Below the pieces are notes generated by a model. The model saw only the letters and a list, made by a program, of their open reading frames with translations, ran no database searches and was not told the DNA's origin. Shown here piece after piece: positions 1 through 6,831 of a DNA stretch of 12,777 bases. The DNA lies in NCBI GenBank assembly GCA_022562375.1, contig JADFPK010000025.1, forward strand, positions 1-12,777, read 5' to 3'. Within the stretch, counting starts at the first letter, position 1. Every line of letters begins with the position of its first letter. A program made the translations under genes and the position numbers. This DNA comes from Pseudomonadota bacterium (GTDB taxonomy: Bacteria > Pseudomonadota > Alphaproteobacteria > SMXQ01).

Positions 1-10
1 AAAAATATGG

Positions 11-40
11 TTGACGCGACTTGGAGTTGTGTGGGATTAT
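11..40 (+). promoter_or_regulatory. Candidate sigma70-type promoter
   Basis: TTGACG at 11-16 is followed after 18 bases by GATTAT at 35-40. The -35 box differs from consensus at one position and the -10 box matches 4 of 6. If used, transcription would start near 47 and give a leader of about 240 bases before the beta-helix gene. The window edge is only 10 bases away, so the box could belong to something else. Confidence 0.35.
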
Positions 41-52
41 GATTCCAGATGA

Positions 53-246
53 GCCCGATGGGCGCCGGGGCGGCGGCCATCGGGCATCGAACCCCGGCTT
101 TTGAGACCGGGGACGGACGCGGGGAGGATTGGGCCGAAACCTCGGCCGTATGCGTCACTCCGCAACCGAAAACCGAATGAGGGGCCGGCCGCCGCGCGCG
201 GGGACCGGGGACCATCAATGACCGGCCCCCGCGGCGAAACTCGCGG
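53..246 (+). other. Hairpin-rich leader upstream of the beta-helix gene
   Basis: Five inverted repeats follow one another. GCCCGATGG at 53-61 pairs with 77-85 (9 bp). CCCCGG at 92-97 pairs with 107-112. GGCCGA at 132-137 pairs with 142-147 around a 4-base loop. GGGGCCGG at 181-188 pairs with 222-229 (8 bp). CCGCG at 229-233 pairs with 242-246; it shares one base with the previous stem, so those two compete. No known riboswitch class is recognised. GC-rich DNA gives short hairpins by chance, so only the 9-bp and 8-bp stems carry weight. It could be a structured 5' untranslated region or a small RNA. Confidence 0.3.
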
Positions 247-273
247 CGGCGTGAATTAACCGACTTGACATGT

Positions 274-280
274 GGAGGAA
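274..280 (+). promoter_or_regulatory. Strong ribosome binding site fixing the start at 287
   Basis: GGAGGAA ends 6 bases before the ATG at 287. This is close to the ideal Shine-Dalgarno sequence and spacing, and it rules out the in-frame GTG at 272, which overlaps it. Confidence 0.8.
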
Positions 281-286
281 ACAATC

Positions 287-1405
287 ATGCGTAAATTTCT
301 AACATTAACCGCCGCCGCGGCGTTCGCCGTCGCGTTCGGCTTCGCGGGAACGGCGCAGGCGGCACACTGTACGACCACGGTCACGGCGCCGGCGTCCATT
401 CAAACGGCTATTGACGCCGCTAACTCTGGCGAGGTGGTCTGCTTGGACGACAGCGGGGTTTTTTCCCAAACAGTCGTCTTCGGGCCGGAGGACTCCGGGA
501 TCACGCTGAGCGCGGCGGATGGTGATTCTCCGATCATGGATGGCACGACCCTTTTCGGGCCAACCACTGTCGACGCCATCACCTTGGAGGACGGCGTCAG
601 CGACGTCACCATCAAGGGCCTTGAAATCCGTGACTACTTGGGTGACGGCGGCGGCAACGACCGCAGCAGTGCGATCCAGGCCTGGGCGGTCAACACCAGC
701 AACATCGCGGTCAAAAACAACGACCTGCACGACAATTTCTGGAACGGCATCCTCGTCGGCAGCGAAGGCGCGCAGACGCACACCGGCTGGGCCGTTCACC
801 GCAACACGGTAGAGTTCAACGGGTTCGTCCAGATCGAGCTCACCAACTGCAACAGCTGCTCGATCCACCGGAATACTATCGATGCCAGGGGCACCTTCGG
901 CCAAATGGGCATCGTGGTCCAGGCCCGCAACACGGTACCGGACAGCGGACTGGTCACGATCGAAGGGGTGAGCGTCAAGAACAACACCGTGGACACGGAC
1001 AGGCGGGGCGTCTTTTTGCTCGCCCTTGCGAGCGGGCCGTTGTCTCCGTTCCCACCTATCATCGGGGCACAGTCAGTGCTGGAAGGTGTTTCGGTCGTAG
1101 GCAACACCATCACCGTAATAGGGGATGGGGTCTTCGTCTTCGACTCCTCCGCGAACGAAGTAGCGGTGCTTGTCTGGGGCTTTGCCGCTGGCACGGTCAT
1201 CGACGCCAACATCGTGCGCAATGACTTCATCTGCATTGAAACGGCACCTGACGACATTCCGGGAATCTGGCTCCGTGACGTAGCGACCATGCAGGTCATA
1301 CGTGGCAAGAACGTCAATAACGACTTCGTCGGGTGCACTACGGAACTGCTTGACGATGGCGGCGTGGACACGAAAGACCCACCCGTGCCTGACAACCCGA
1401 GTTAA
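287..1405 (+). CDS. Secreted right-handed beta-helix repeat protein
   Basis: The 372-residue product begins with a clear Sec signal peptide: MRKF, a hydrophobic run of Ala, Val and Phe, then a likely signal peptidase I site after AQA (residue 25). The mature part, from about residue 45 to 345, carries repeated Asn- and Val-rich turns such as VTIKGLEIRD, IAVKNNDLHDN, VSVKNNTVD and VSVVGNTITV. This spacing is typical of parallel beta-helix (PbH1, NosD-like) folds. No pectate lyase or other carbohydrate-active catalytic motif is recognised. Cysteines near residues 28 and 52 and a CNSC cluster in the middle could form disulfides. A periplasmic or extracellular location is inferred. The tail is acidic and Pro-rich. 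The gene appears monocistronic, with a strong ribosome binding site and a terminator just after it. Its substrate, if any, is unknown. Confidence 0.8.
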   Translation: MRKFLTLTAAAAFAVAFGFAGTAQAAHCTTTVTAPASIQTAIDAANSGEVVCLDDSGVFSQTVVFGPEDSGITLSAADGDSPIMDGTTLFGPTTVDAITLEDGVSDVTIKGLEIRDYLGDGGGNDRSSAIQAWAVNTSNIAVKNNDLHDNFWNGILVGSEGAQTHTGWAVHRNTVEFNGFVQIELTNCNSCSIHRNTIDARGTFGQMGIVVQARNTVPDSGLVTIEGVSVKNNTVDTDRRGVFLLALASGPLSPFPPIIGAQSVLEGVSVVGNTITVIGDGVFVFDSSANEVAVLVWGFAAGTVIDANIVRNDFICIETAPDDIPGIWLRDVATMQVIRGKNVNNDFVGCTTELLDDGGVDTKDPPVPDNPS

Positions 1406-1433
1406 ACGGATGAGTTGAACGGACCAGTAACGG

Positions 1434-1460
1434 GCGGGGCCTTCGGGCCCCGCTTTTTTT
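1434..1460 (+). terminator. Rho-independent terminator of the beta-helix gene
   Basis: A perfect 8-bp stem, GCGGGGCC (1434-1441) with GGCCCCGC (1446-1453), closes a TTCG loop and is followed by seven T (1454-1460). The loop has the extra-stable cUUCGg form. It lies 28 bases after the stop codon at 1403-1405. Confidence 0.93.
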
Positions 1461-1545
1461 ACGAGGATCAGTCCTGGCTACCGTTGGCCGCCCCGTTCAT
1501 CCAGCTTGGCATCCGATTGCTTGTTTACCATAGGTTCTATCGCTT

Positions 1546-2064
1546 ATGCCTAATGCTCCAGTCGATCCTATAACAATATTTAACATCGCCGAATCTTTTT
1601 ATCATGGGAGTCAGCTCATTGCACATAGATTCCCAAAAGCCCTTATCTTGGGTCCCTCCCATGCAGTGACGGCGGCACTTGCGCTCGAACTATATTTTAA
1701 ATGTCTGATAGCCTTAGAGACCGGTGAAAACTCCCCTCGCGGGCATAATCTTGAAAAGCTATTCAACAAGATCAGTAATGATGGACAAACGAACATCCGG
1801 CAACGTTTTGATAATCCGCAACTCCCATCTGAAATTGACCAGCGAAATCAGATAAAGAACCTACCCAATGTTCCGGACGACATAGACCGAACGTTCAATT
1901 TTGATGGCATTCTAAGAAGGAGCGCCAGAGCGTTTGAGCGCTTTCGATATGTCTATGAAACCTCCGTGCCGGGCGACGAACTCACATCGTGGGAAGCAGG
2001 CTACGTCATCTACTGCACCAGGCTACACATTATCCAAGATCACCGCCCCGAATGGGGGCGCTAG
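1546..2064 (+). CDS. Small helical protein, HEPN-like (tentative)
   Basis: The 172-residue product is predicted mostly helical, with no signal peptide or membrane segment. Residues 48-60 (LELYFKCLIALET), the RGHNLEKLF stretch at 65-73, and the late RAFERFRYVYE stretch at 128-138 resemble the layout of small HEPN-type proteins, in which a Lys-containing helix is followed by a GHxL turn and a final helix with an aromatic RYxYE pattern. An R-x6-H pattern at 159-166 is at the permitted spacing of the HEPN ribonuclease motif, but it lies near the C terminus and may be chance. Base composition is clearly more AT-rich than in all neighbouring genes (ATA, AAA, TTA and CTA codons are frequent), which suggests horizontal transfer. 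No strong ribosome binding site precedes the ATG. No partner toxin, antitoxin or nucleotidyltransferase gene is adjacent. A role in RNA cleavage or defence is only an inference. Confidence 0.55.
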   Translation: MPNAPVDPITIFNIAESFYHGSQLIAHRFPKALILGPSHAVTAALALELYFKCLIALETGENSPRGHNLEKLFNKISNDGQTNIRQRFDNPQLPSEIDQRNQIKNLPNVPDDIDRTFNFDGILRRSARAFERFRYVYETSVPGDELTSWEAGYVIYCTRLHIIQDHRPEWGR

Positions 2065-2169
2065 AACACCTCACAATCTCCCGGCGGCCGTGTCGGGGAC
2101 CATCGTCGAAGTACCGTTCACCGAAAAGTCGAACGGCCTCCGGCGTCGGCTCGATCCCTCGCCGCCGAA

Positions 2170-2227
2170 ATTAAGGTGACACCATACTTAATTCTAATCG
2201 CGTAATTAAGTATGGTGTCACCTTAAT
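2170..2227. repeat. Perfect 24-bp inverted repeat (REP/MITE-like palindrome)
   Basis: The arm at 2170-2193, whose core is AAGGTGACACCATACTTAA, is the exact reverse complement of 2204-2227. The two are separated by the 10-base spacer CTAATCGCGT. The element is AT-rich against a GC-rich background and lies about 105 bases after the HEPN-like gene. It can form a 24-bp hairpin on either strand or in RNA. The shape fits a repetitive extragenic palindrome or a small non-autonomous mobile element moved by a transposase encoded elsewhere; none is encoded here. It could also act as a bidirectional transcription block, though it has no long T run. Confidence 0.85.
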
Positions 2228-2241
2228 CCACTTCCATCCCG

Positions 2242-2658
2242 GTGACCCCTGTGTGACCTCTGTGATCTCCGTGGTTCAAAATTCTTGGCGGCAAGGAATT
2301 GCTCACCACGGAGCACACAGAGAGCACAGAGGGTTTTTAAGAGAGAAAAGGAATACCGAGCGCCCGGGCCTGTGAAAGGACCGAGAGAATTCGTTAGGTG
2401 ATAAACGGATCGGGTTGAATTCGAGTATACCCATGGGCGTCTCCGTGGGCTCTGTGGTCTCCGTGGTTCAAAATTCTTGGCGGCAAGGAATTGCTCACCA
2501 CAGAGCACACAGAGAGCACAGAGGGTTTTAAGAGAGAAAGGGAAACCCGAGCGTCCGGGCCTGTGAAAGGACCGAGAGAATTTGTTAGGTGATGAACGGT
2601 ACAGGTTGAATTCGGGAATACCCGTGGGCGTCTCCGTGGCCTCTGTGATCTCTGTGGT
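2242..2658. repeat. Tandem array of a 191-192 bp repeat (two copies plus a partial third)
   Basis: The segment starting at 2269 recurs at 2461 (offset 192, falling to 191 after one lost T near 2527). By hand alignment the two copies differ at roughly 16 positions, so about nine-tenths are identical. A third CTCCGTGG...TCTCTGTGGT segment at 2632-2658 ends the array after a partial unit. Units contain GTG/CTC-rich motifs such as CTCTGTGNTCTCCGTGGT and their complements. Reading frames through the array give low-complexity peptides and are not credible proteins. The family resembles the dispersed CTCTGTG-type intergenic repeats known from many environmental bacterial genomes (recalled, not searched). 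The 110 bases after it (2659-2768) hold no recognisable gene. Confidence 0.85.
2257..2332. repeat. Nested palindrome inside repeat unit 1 (copy in unit 2 at 2450-2523)
   Basis: Three nested stems share one axis. CCTCTGTG (2257-2264) pairs with 2325-2332. CTCCGTGGT (2267-2275) pairs perfectly with 2305-2313. AATTCTTG (2280-2287) pairs with CAAGGAATT (2292-2300), with one bulged base, around a GCGG loop. The right side carries an extra 11 bases (2314-2324). In unit 2 the same fold is kept with one mismatch in the middle stem. A conserved fold in both copies suggests the hairpin is the functional core. Confidence 0.75.
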
Positions 2659-2748
2659 AAGTCTTATGTCGGTGCCCGGCGGGCCGGTCACCCCGCTGCC
2701 GCCCCATGTCAGGGGCGCGCCGGTGAGGCGGAAGAAAGCCGCCAGCCA

Positions 2749-2776
2749 TTGAACCATTGCCATAAAGCGTGATAGT
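2749..2776 (+). promoter_or_regulatory. Weak candidate promoter for the IalB-like gene
   Basis: TTGAAC (2749-2754) and GATAGT (2771-2776) are separated by 16 bases, with 4 of 6 matches in each box. Transcription would begin near 2783, ahead of the ATG choices at 2802, 2817 and 2829. The match is modest. Confidence 0.25.
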
Positions 2777-2816
2777 GAGCGTCCGGGACTGGCAACAGCA
2801 AATGCGAAACGTTAAT

Positions 2817-3353
2817 ATGGACCCCATGATGGCCGTTCGTTCGTTCGTTTCCCTCATCCTCGCCTCGACGATCCTGTTCGCCGCGCCCTCGGCGCCGGCG
2901 GCGGAGCCCAAGCTCCTCGGCCAATACCGCGACTGGGAGGCCTACAGGCTCAAGGAAGACGGCAAGAATGTCTGTTACACGGCGAGCCAGCCGACCAAGA
3001 CCAAGGGCAAATACAAGAAACGCGGCGATGTGGTCGTGCTCGTCACCCACCGTCCGGCGCGCCAGGAGCGCGACGTCATCAACTTCTTCGCCGGCTACAC
3101 CTTCAAGAAAGGCAGCGCCGTCGAGGTCAAGATCGGCGGCCGGAAATTCAACCTCTTCACCAAGGCCGACACCGCCTGGGCGCGTAGTGAGGCGGATGAA
3201 CGGGCGATGGTCCGGGCGATGATGCGGGGCAGCCGCATGGTCGTCACCGGCACCTCGGCGCGCGGCACCAGGACCGCCGACACCTATTCGCTGCTCGGCT
3301 TCACCCGCGCTTATCGGCGGGTGAGCAAGGCCTGCGGCATCAAAACCAAATAG
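2817..3353 (+). CDS. Invasion-associated locus B (IalB) family exported protein
   Basis: The 178-residue product has an N-terminal signal peptide (hydrophobic FVSLILASTILFAAP, then a cleavage site near APAAE). The mature domain has the hallmarks of the IalB family (Pfam PF06776): a tryptophan near the start (W40), a cysteine pair (C53 and C173) likely joined as a disulfide, VLVTHRP at 74-80, a GYTFKKGS turn at 93-100, AW at 120-121, and TGTSARGTRTADTYSLLGF at 144-162. IalB was named from Bartonella, where it contributes to red-cell entry. In free-living alphaproteobacteria these are periplasmic proteins of unclear function, and nothing here implies pathogenicity. The start is uncertain: ATGs at 2802, 2817, 2826 and 2829 are in frame and none has a convincing ribosome binding site. 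The shortest gives the cleanest signal peptide. Confidence 0.82.
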   Translation: MDPMMAVRSFVSLILASTILFAAPSAPAAEPKLLGQYRDWEAYRLKEDGKNVCYTASQPTKTKGKYKKRGDVVVLVTHRPARQERDVINFFAGYTFKKGSAVEVKIGGRKFNLFTKADTAWARSEADERAMVRAMMRGSRMVVTGTSARGTRTADTYSLLGFTRAYRRVSKACGIKTK

Positions 3354-3513
3354 GCCAAGCTAGCATCGGGCCGGAGTGTGCCCCGGATGCCGCTCGTCCG
3401 GGCCAGCCTTGCCCCCAGCGATCTTTTGCCGGATACTGCGCCGCCGTCCTCAAGGCCAATTCGCACATCCGCGCGCCGGCGCCTTGGGACTGTCTGCTTA
3501 GGGACGGGACGAC

Positions 3514-4722
3514 GTGACCGAGGACGTGAAAAAAGTGGTGCTGGCTTACTCCGGGGGTCTCGATACCTCGGTGATCTTGCGCTGGCTGCAGGAGAATTAC
3601 GGTTGCCAGGTGGTGACCTTCACCGCCGACCTCGGCCAGGGCGAGGAGCTCGCCGACGCCCGGGCCAAGGCCGAGAAAATGGGCATCGAGGAGATCCATG
3701 TCGAGGATCTCCGCGAGGAGTTCGTCGGTGATTACGTCTTCCCCATGTTCCGCGCCAACGCCCTTTACGAAGGGGTCTATCTGCTCGGCACCGCGATCGC
3801 CCGCCCGCTGATCGCCAAGCGCCAGATCGAGATCGCGCAGACCACCGGCGCCGACGCCGTGGCCCACGGCGCCACCGGCAAGGGCAACGATCAGGTGCGC
3901 TTCGAGCTCGCCTATACCGCGCTCGACCCCGACATCCGGGTGATCGCGCCGTGGCGCGAATGGGATCTCACCTCCCGGAGCAAGCTGATCGACTATGCCG
4001 CCGCCCATGGCATCGACGTTCCCAGCGACACATCGGGCGAGCCGCCTTATTCGATCGACGCCAACCTTCTGCACATCTCCTATGAAGGCAAGGCGCTCGA
4101 GGACCCCTGGGTCGAGCCGGCCGAGGCCATGTTCGCCCGCACCGTCGCGCCCGAGGATGCGCCGGATCGGCCCACCACGATCGAGGTCGAGTTCGAGGCC
4201 GGCGACGCGGTGGCGATCGACGGCGAACGCCTGTCGCCGGCGCGCCTTCTGGCGCGGCTGAACGATCTCGGCGGTAAGAACGGCATCGGGCGCGCCGATA
4301 TCGTCGAGAACCGTTTCGTCGGCATGAAGTCCCGCGGCGTCTACGAGACGCCGGGCGGCACCCTGCTCATCGCCGCCCACCGGGCGGTGGAGAGCATCAC
4401 GCTGGATCGCGGCGCCGCCCATCTCAAGGACGAGCTGATGCCGCGTTACGCCGAGCTGGTCTACAACGGATTCTGGTTCTCGCCCGAGCGCGAGATGATC
4501 CAGGCGGCGATCGACGACAGCCAATCGCGCGTCACCGGCACCGTCAGGCTCAAGCTCTATAAGGGCTCGGTGGCCGTCACCGGGCGCAAATCGCCGGTCA
4601 GCCTCTATGACCAGGCGCTCGCCACCTTCGAGGCCGACACGGTCTATGACCAGCGCGACGCCGAGGGCTTCATCAAGCTCAACGCCCTGCGCCTCGGGCT
4701 GATGAAGAAACGCCGGGGTTGA
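3514..4722 (+). CDS. argG: Argininosuccinate synthase
   Basis: It joins citrulline and aspartate using ATP to give argininosuccinate, the penultimate step of arginine synthesis, in the cytoplasm. The 402-residue length is normal for the family. The N-terminal PP-loop AYSGGLDTS (11-19) binds ATP, and [13 protein letters not shown] (119-131) is the signature of the citrulline/aspartate site. APWREWDL (145-152) and [13 protein letters not shown] further on are also typical. The start is a GTG preceded by GGGACGGGA, so initiation is plausible but not optimal. The 160 bases upstream (3354-3513) show no clear promoter or arginine operator. No other arg gene lies beside it. It converges with the NnrU-family gene, with 21 bases between the stop codons and no T-tailed terminator. 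Confidence 0.97.
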   Translation: MTEDVKKVVLAYSGGLDTSVILRWLQENYGCQVVTFTADLGQGEELADARAKAEKMGIEEIHVEDLREEFVGDYVFPMFRANALYEGVYLLGTAIARPLIAKRQIEIAQTTGADAVAHGATGKGNDQVRFELAYTALDPDIRVIAPWREWDLTSRSKLIDYAAAHGIDVPSDTSGEPPYSIDANLLHISYEGKALEDPWVEPAEAMFARTVAPEDAPDRPTTIEVEFEAGDAVAIDGERLSPARLLARLNDLGGKNGIGRADIVENRFVGMKSRGVYETPGGTLLIAAHRAVESITLDRGAAHLKDELMPRYAELVYNGFWFSPEREMIQAAIDDSQSRVTGTVRLKLYKGSVAVTGRKSPVSLYDQALATFEADTVYDQRDAEGFIKLNALRLGLMKKRRG

Positions 4723-4743
4723 GCCGCGGGCCTAAGCGTGGCG

Positions 4744-5442
4744 CTAAAGAGGCGCGGGGCTGGCGCCGATCGCCCATCGGTGGCCGAACAGCAGGACGAA
4801 ATAGAGCCCGACGCCGAGCGCCATGCGTCCCCAGCCGATCGCCGCGAGGCCGATCCTCGCGCGCCCCTCCAATACGGCGGCGAAGGGGATCACCGAGGTC
4901 GCGGCGACGACGCGTTGCCAGCCCGGATCGCCTTCCGCCCGCAAACGCGCCTCCATGTGGGCCACGCCGCCAAGGGCGAGGACCAGAATGGCGCCGAAGA
5001 AGAGGAGCGAGGCCCCATCGCCGTTGGCGATCAGGTGCACCGCCGCCCACAAGGCGATGCCCCACATCACGGGGTGGCGGGTGACCTTGAAAATGCCGGG
5101 CGCCGGATCGTCCCGTGCCCGCGCCTGTTCGCCCAGCACGCCGGTCGGATTGGGCGTCAGGACACCGCAGACCACGAGGATGGCGGCGAAAGGCATGACA
5201 AGGAGCACCAGATAACGCGCCCAGCCGGGATCGCCCCACAGCTCGGTGAAAGGGGCGCTGCCATAAGCGATGACCAGCCAGCTAATCGTGGCGCCGGCGA
5301 AGACCGCGTAAAGGCCGGTGAAGGGAACCCTGCCGAGACGCGAGATGAGGGCGCCGCGCAGCGGGGCGCTCGAGAGGACGAAGTGGCCGCCAACGAAGAT
5401 GAGAGCGGCCAACGCCAGGGCGCTTAGGCTTCCGCTCATCAT
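4744..5442 (-). CDS. NnrU-family integral membrane protein
   Basis: The 232-residue product has about six hydrophobic segments. The central TRHPVMWGIALWAAVHLIANGD and the C-terminal LFGHRWAIGA are typical of the NnrU family (Pfam PF07298), distantly related to isoprenylcysteine carboxyl methyltransferase membrane proteins. NnrU was named from a nitric-oxide-responsive locus in Rhodobacter. No nitrogen-oxide genes are nearby, so a denitrification role cannot be inferred. In the broader family the RHP motif sits beside the methyl-donor site. I start at the ATG at 5440-5442, directly followed by a second ATG, where the hydrophobic N terminus begins. The upstream in-frame extension to 5508 is Arg/Pro-rich and does not look like protein. 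It lies 176 bases after folD on the same strand, and that gap shows no clear terminator or promoter. Confidence 0.82.
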   Translation of the reverse strand: MMSGSLSALALAALIFVGGHFVLSSAPLRGALISRLGRVPFTGLYAVFAGATISWLVIAYGSAPFTELWGDPGWARYLVLLVMPFAAILVVCGVLTPNPTGVLGEQARARDDPAPGIFKVTRHPVMWGIALWAAVHLIANGDGASLLFFGAILVLALGGVAHMEARLRAEGDPGWQRVVAATSVIPFAAVLEGRARIGLAAIGWGRMALGVGLYFVLLFGHRWAIGASPAPL

Positions 5443-5618
5443 CCGGATCCGGCCATGGGTCCCCGGCCCGCGGGCCGGAAGCCCCGTCGGCCGCGCCCGG
5501 CGCAACAAAGCCTTCGCCTACGGGCTCCGGCGGTCGATCTCACGTCCATGGCTGCACTCCTCGGCAAGCCTCGGCCCACTCTAGCCCGCCAAGCGCGCGC
5601 GGCGCCACCCCCCACTGC

Positions 5619-6503
5619 TCAGGGCGCCTCGATGCCGGATTGGCGGCAGGCGGCGATCAGGGTGTTGCGCAGCAGGCAGGCGATGGTCATCGGCCCGACG
5701 CCGCCGGGCACCGGGGTGATGGCGCCGGCGACCTTGACGGCCGAGGTGAATTCGACGTCGCCGACGAGGCGTATCTCGCCCTCGGCGCCCTCGATGCGGC
5801 TGAAGCCGACATCGATCACCGTGGCGCCGGGCTTGATCCACGCGCCCTTGATCAGTCGCGGCTGACCGACGGCGGCGATCAGGATGTCGGCCTGGCGGCA
5901 CTCCTCGGCCAGGTCGCGGGTGCGCGAATGGGCCATGGTGACGGTGCAGTTCTCCGCCAGCAACAGGCTCGCCATCGGCTTGCCGACGATGTTCGAGCGC
6001 CCCGCCACCAGGGCCTTGAGGCCGGTGAGATCGCGGCGCACTTCCTTCAGCAGCATCATGCAGCCCTGGGGCGTGCAGGGAATGAAACCGCCGCCGGCGC
6101 CGGTCACCAGCCTGCCGGCATTGATCGGGTGAAAACCGTCGACGTCCTTGGCCGGGTCGACGGCGGCGATCACCGCCCGCGGGGAGATGTGGCCGGGCAG
6201 GAGTAGCTGCACGAGGATGCCGTGGACCGTGTCATCACCGTTGAGACGGTCGATCAGCGCCAGCAACTCGGCCTCGCGGGTCTCCTCGGGCAGATTGTGG
6301 GCAAACGAAAGCATGCCGGCTTCGCGCGCGGCCTTGGACTTGTTGCGGATGTAGATCTCGCTCGCCGGATTCTCGCCGACCAGCACCGTCGCCAGGCCCG
6401 GAACGATGTCGTGGCTGGCCTTGATCGCCTCGGCCTTGGCGGCGACCTCGGCCCGGAGCCTGGCGGCGAAGGCCTTGCCGTCGATGATCCGCGCCTCAGC
6501 CAT
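5619..6503 (-). CDS. folD: Methylenetetrahydrofolate dehydrogenase / methenyltetrahydrofolate cyclohydrolase
   Basis: This bifunctional enzyme interconverts 5,10-methylene-THF and 10-formyl-THF with NADP, supplying one-carbon units for purines and formyl-Met-tRNA. Its 294 residues are normal for the family. Visible are the catalytic Tyr51/Lys55 (YIRNK), Gln99, Asp122 in [15 protein letters not shown] at 142-148, the nucleotide-binding [11 protein letters not shown] at 168-178, and [11 protein letters not shown] at 263-273. Two departures from the usual consensus are seen: QLLLP instead of QLPLP (Leu101) and DVGFSR instead of DVGINR (231-236). The ATG at 6501-6503 overlaps the end of yggU by 8 bases; a GTG at 6510-6512 is an alternative start. 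Expression is probably coupled to yggU and yggT. Confidence 0.95.
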   Translation of the reverse strand: MAEARIIDGKAFAARLRAEVAAKAEAIKASHDIVPGLATVLVGENPASEIYIRNKSKAAREAGMLSFAHNLPEETREAELLALIDRLNGDDTVHGILVQLLLPGHISPRAVIAAVDPAKDVDGFHPINAGRLVTGAGGGFIPCTPQGCMMLLKEVRRDLTGLKALVAGRSNIVGKPMASLLLAENCTVTMAHSRTRDLAEECRQADILIAAVGQPRLIKGAWIKPGATVIDVGFSRIEGAEGEIRLVGDVEFTSAVKVAGAITPVPGGVGPMTIACLLRNTLIAACRQSGIEAP

Positions 6504-6831
6504 GTTGCTCACGGCCCCGGGTCCAGTCCCGGAGCTTGCCCATCAGCACGTTCGGGTCGCCGGCGAGGAACACCGTCTTGTTGCGTCCCCGCGCCCCGGT
6601 CTTGATGGTAATGCCACCTTTCGCCATCTTCCATTCCTTGGCCAGCAGCGCGATCAACGCCTTATTGGCCTTGCCGTTCTCGGGCGGCGGCGTGACGGTG
6701 ATTTTGAGGTAGGCCCGTCCGGCGGCATCCGTCTCCACCGGCCCAATACGGTCCCGGGCGGCTTTCGGCGTCAGGCGCACGGTGACGGCGACGCCGCCCC
6801 TAACGGCGGCAACGGGCGTCGGGCTACCCAA
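6496..6831 (-). CDS. yggU: DUF167 (YggU) family protein
   Basis: The 111-residue product has the core of the DUF167/YggU family (UPF0235). [15 protein letters not shown] at the N terminus, [26 protein letters not shown] in the middle and [18 protein letters not shown] near the end fit its alpha/beta fold with a conserved ENGKAN turn. The biochemical role is unknown. The only in-frame start that keeps the conserved first strand with margin is a TTG at 6829-6831, which overlaps the yggT stop by 8 bases. Translation is therefore likely coupled to yggT. A shorter start inside VAVTV is possible. The stop overlaps the folD start. Confidence 0.85.
   Translation of the reverse strand: MGSPTPVAAVRGGVAVTVRLTPKAARDRIGPVETDAAGRAYLKITVTPPPENGKANKALIALLAKEWKMAKGGITIKTGARGRNKTVFLAGDPNVLMGKLRDWTRGREQHG

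Noticed and set aside
265..270. TTGACA as a -35 box for the beta-helix gene
   Set aside because: It lies only 16 bases before the start codon and overlaps the approach to the ribosome binding site, so any transcript from it would begin inside the gene.
2242..2658. CRISPR array
   Set aside because: Units are about 191 bp, nearly identical along their whole length and only two and a half in number, with no short repeat/unique spacer alternation and no cas gene in the window.
2218..2763. Minus-strand reading frame of 181 codons through the repeats
   Set aside because: It is a read-through of the tandem repeat; its peptide repeats exactly as the DNA does and has no ribosome binding site. The same kind of spurious peptide arises wherever this repeat type occurs.
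2659..2768. Remnant of a protein-coding gene between the repeats and the IalB-like gene
   Set aside because: Short frames on both strands give 25-35 plausible-looking residues, but none continues or matches a family I know. This is too little to call a pseudogene.
3340..4524. Minus-strand frame of 394 codons opposite argG
   Set aside because: It is a shadow of argG with no homology-like motifs; its composition mirrors the codon bias of the true gene.
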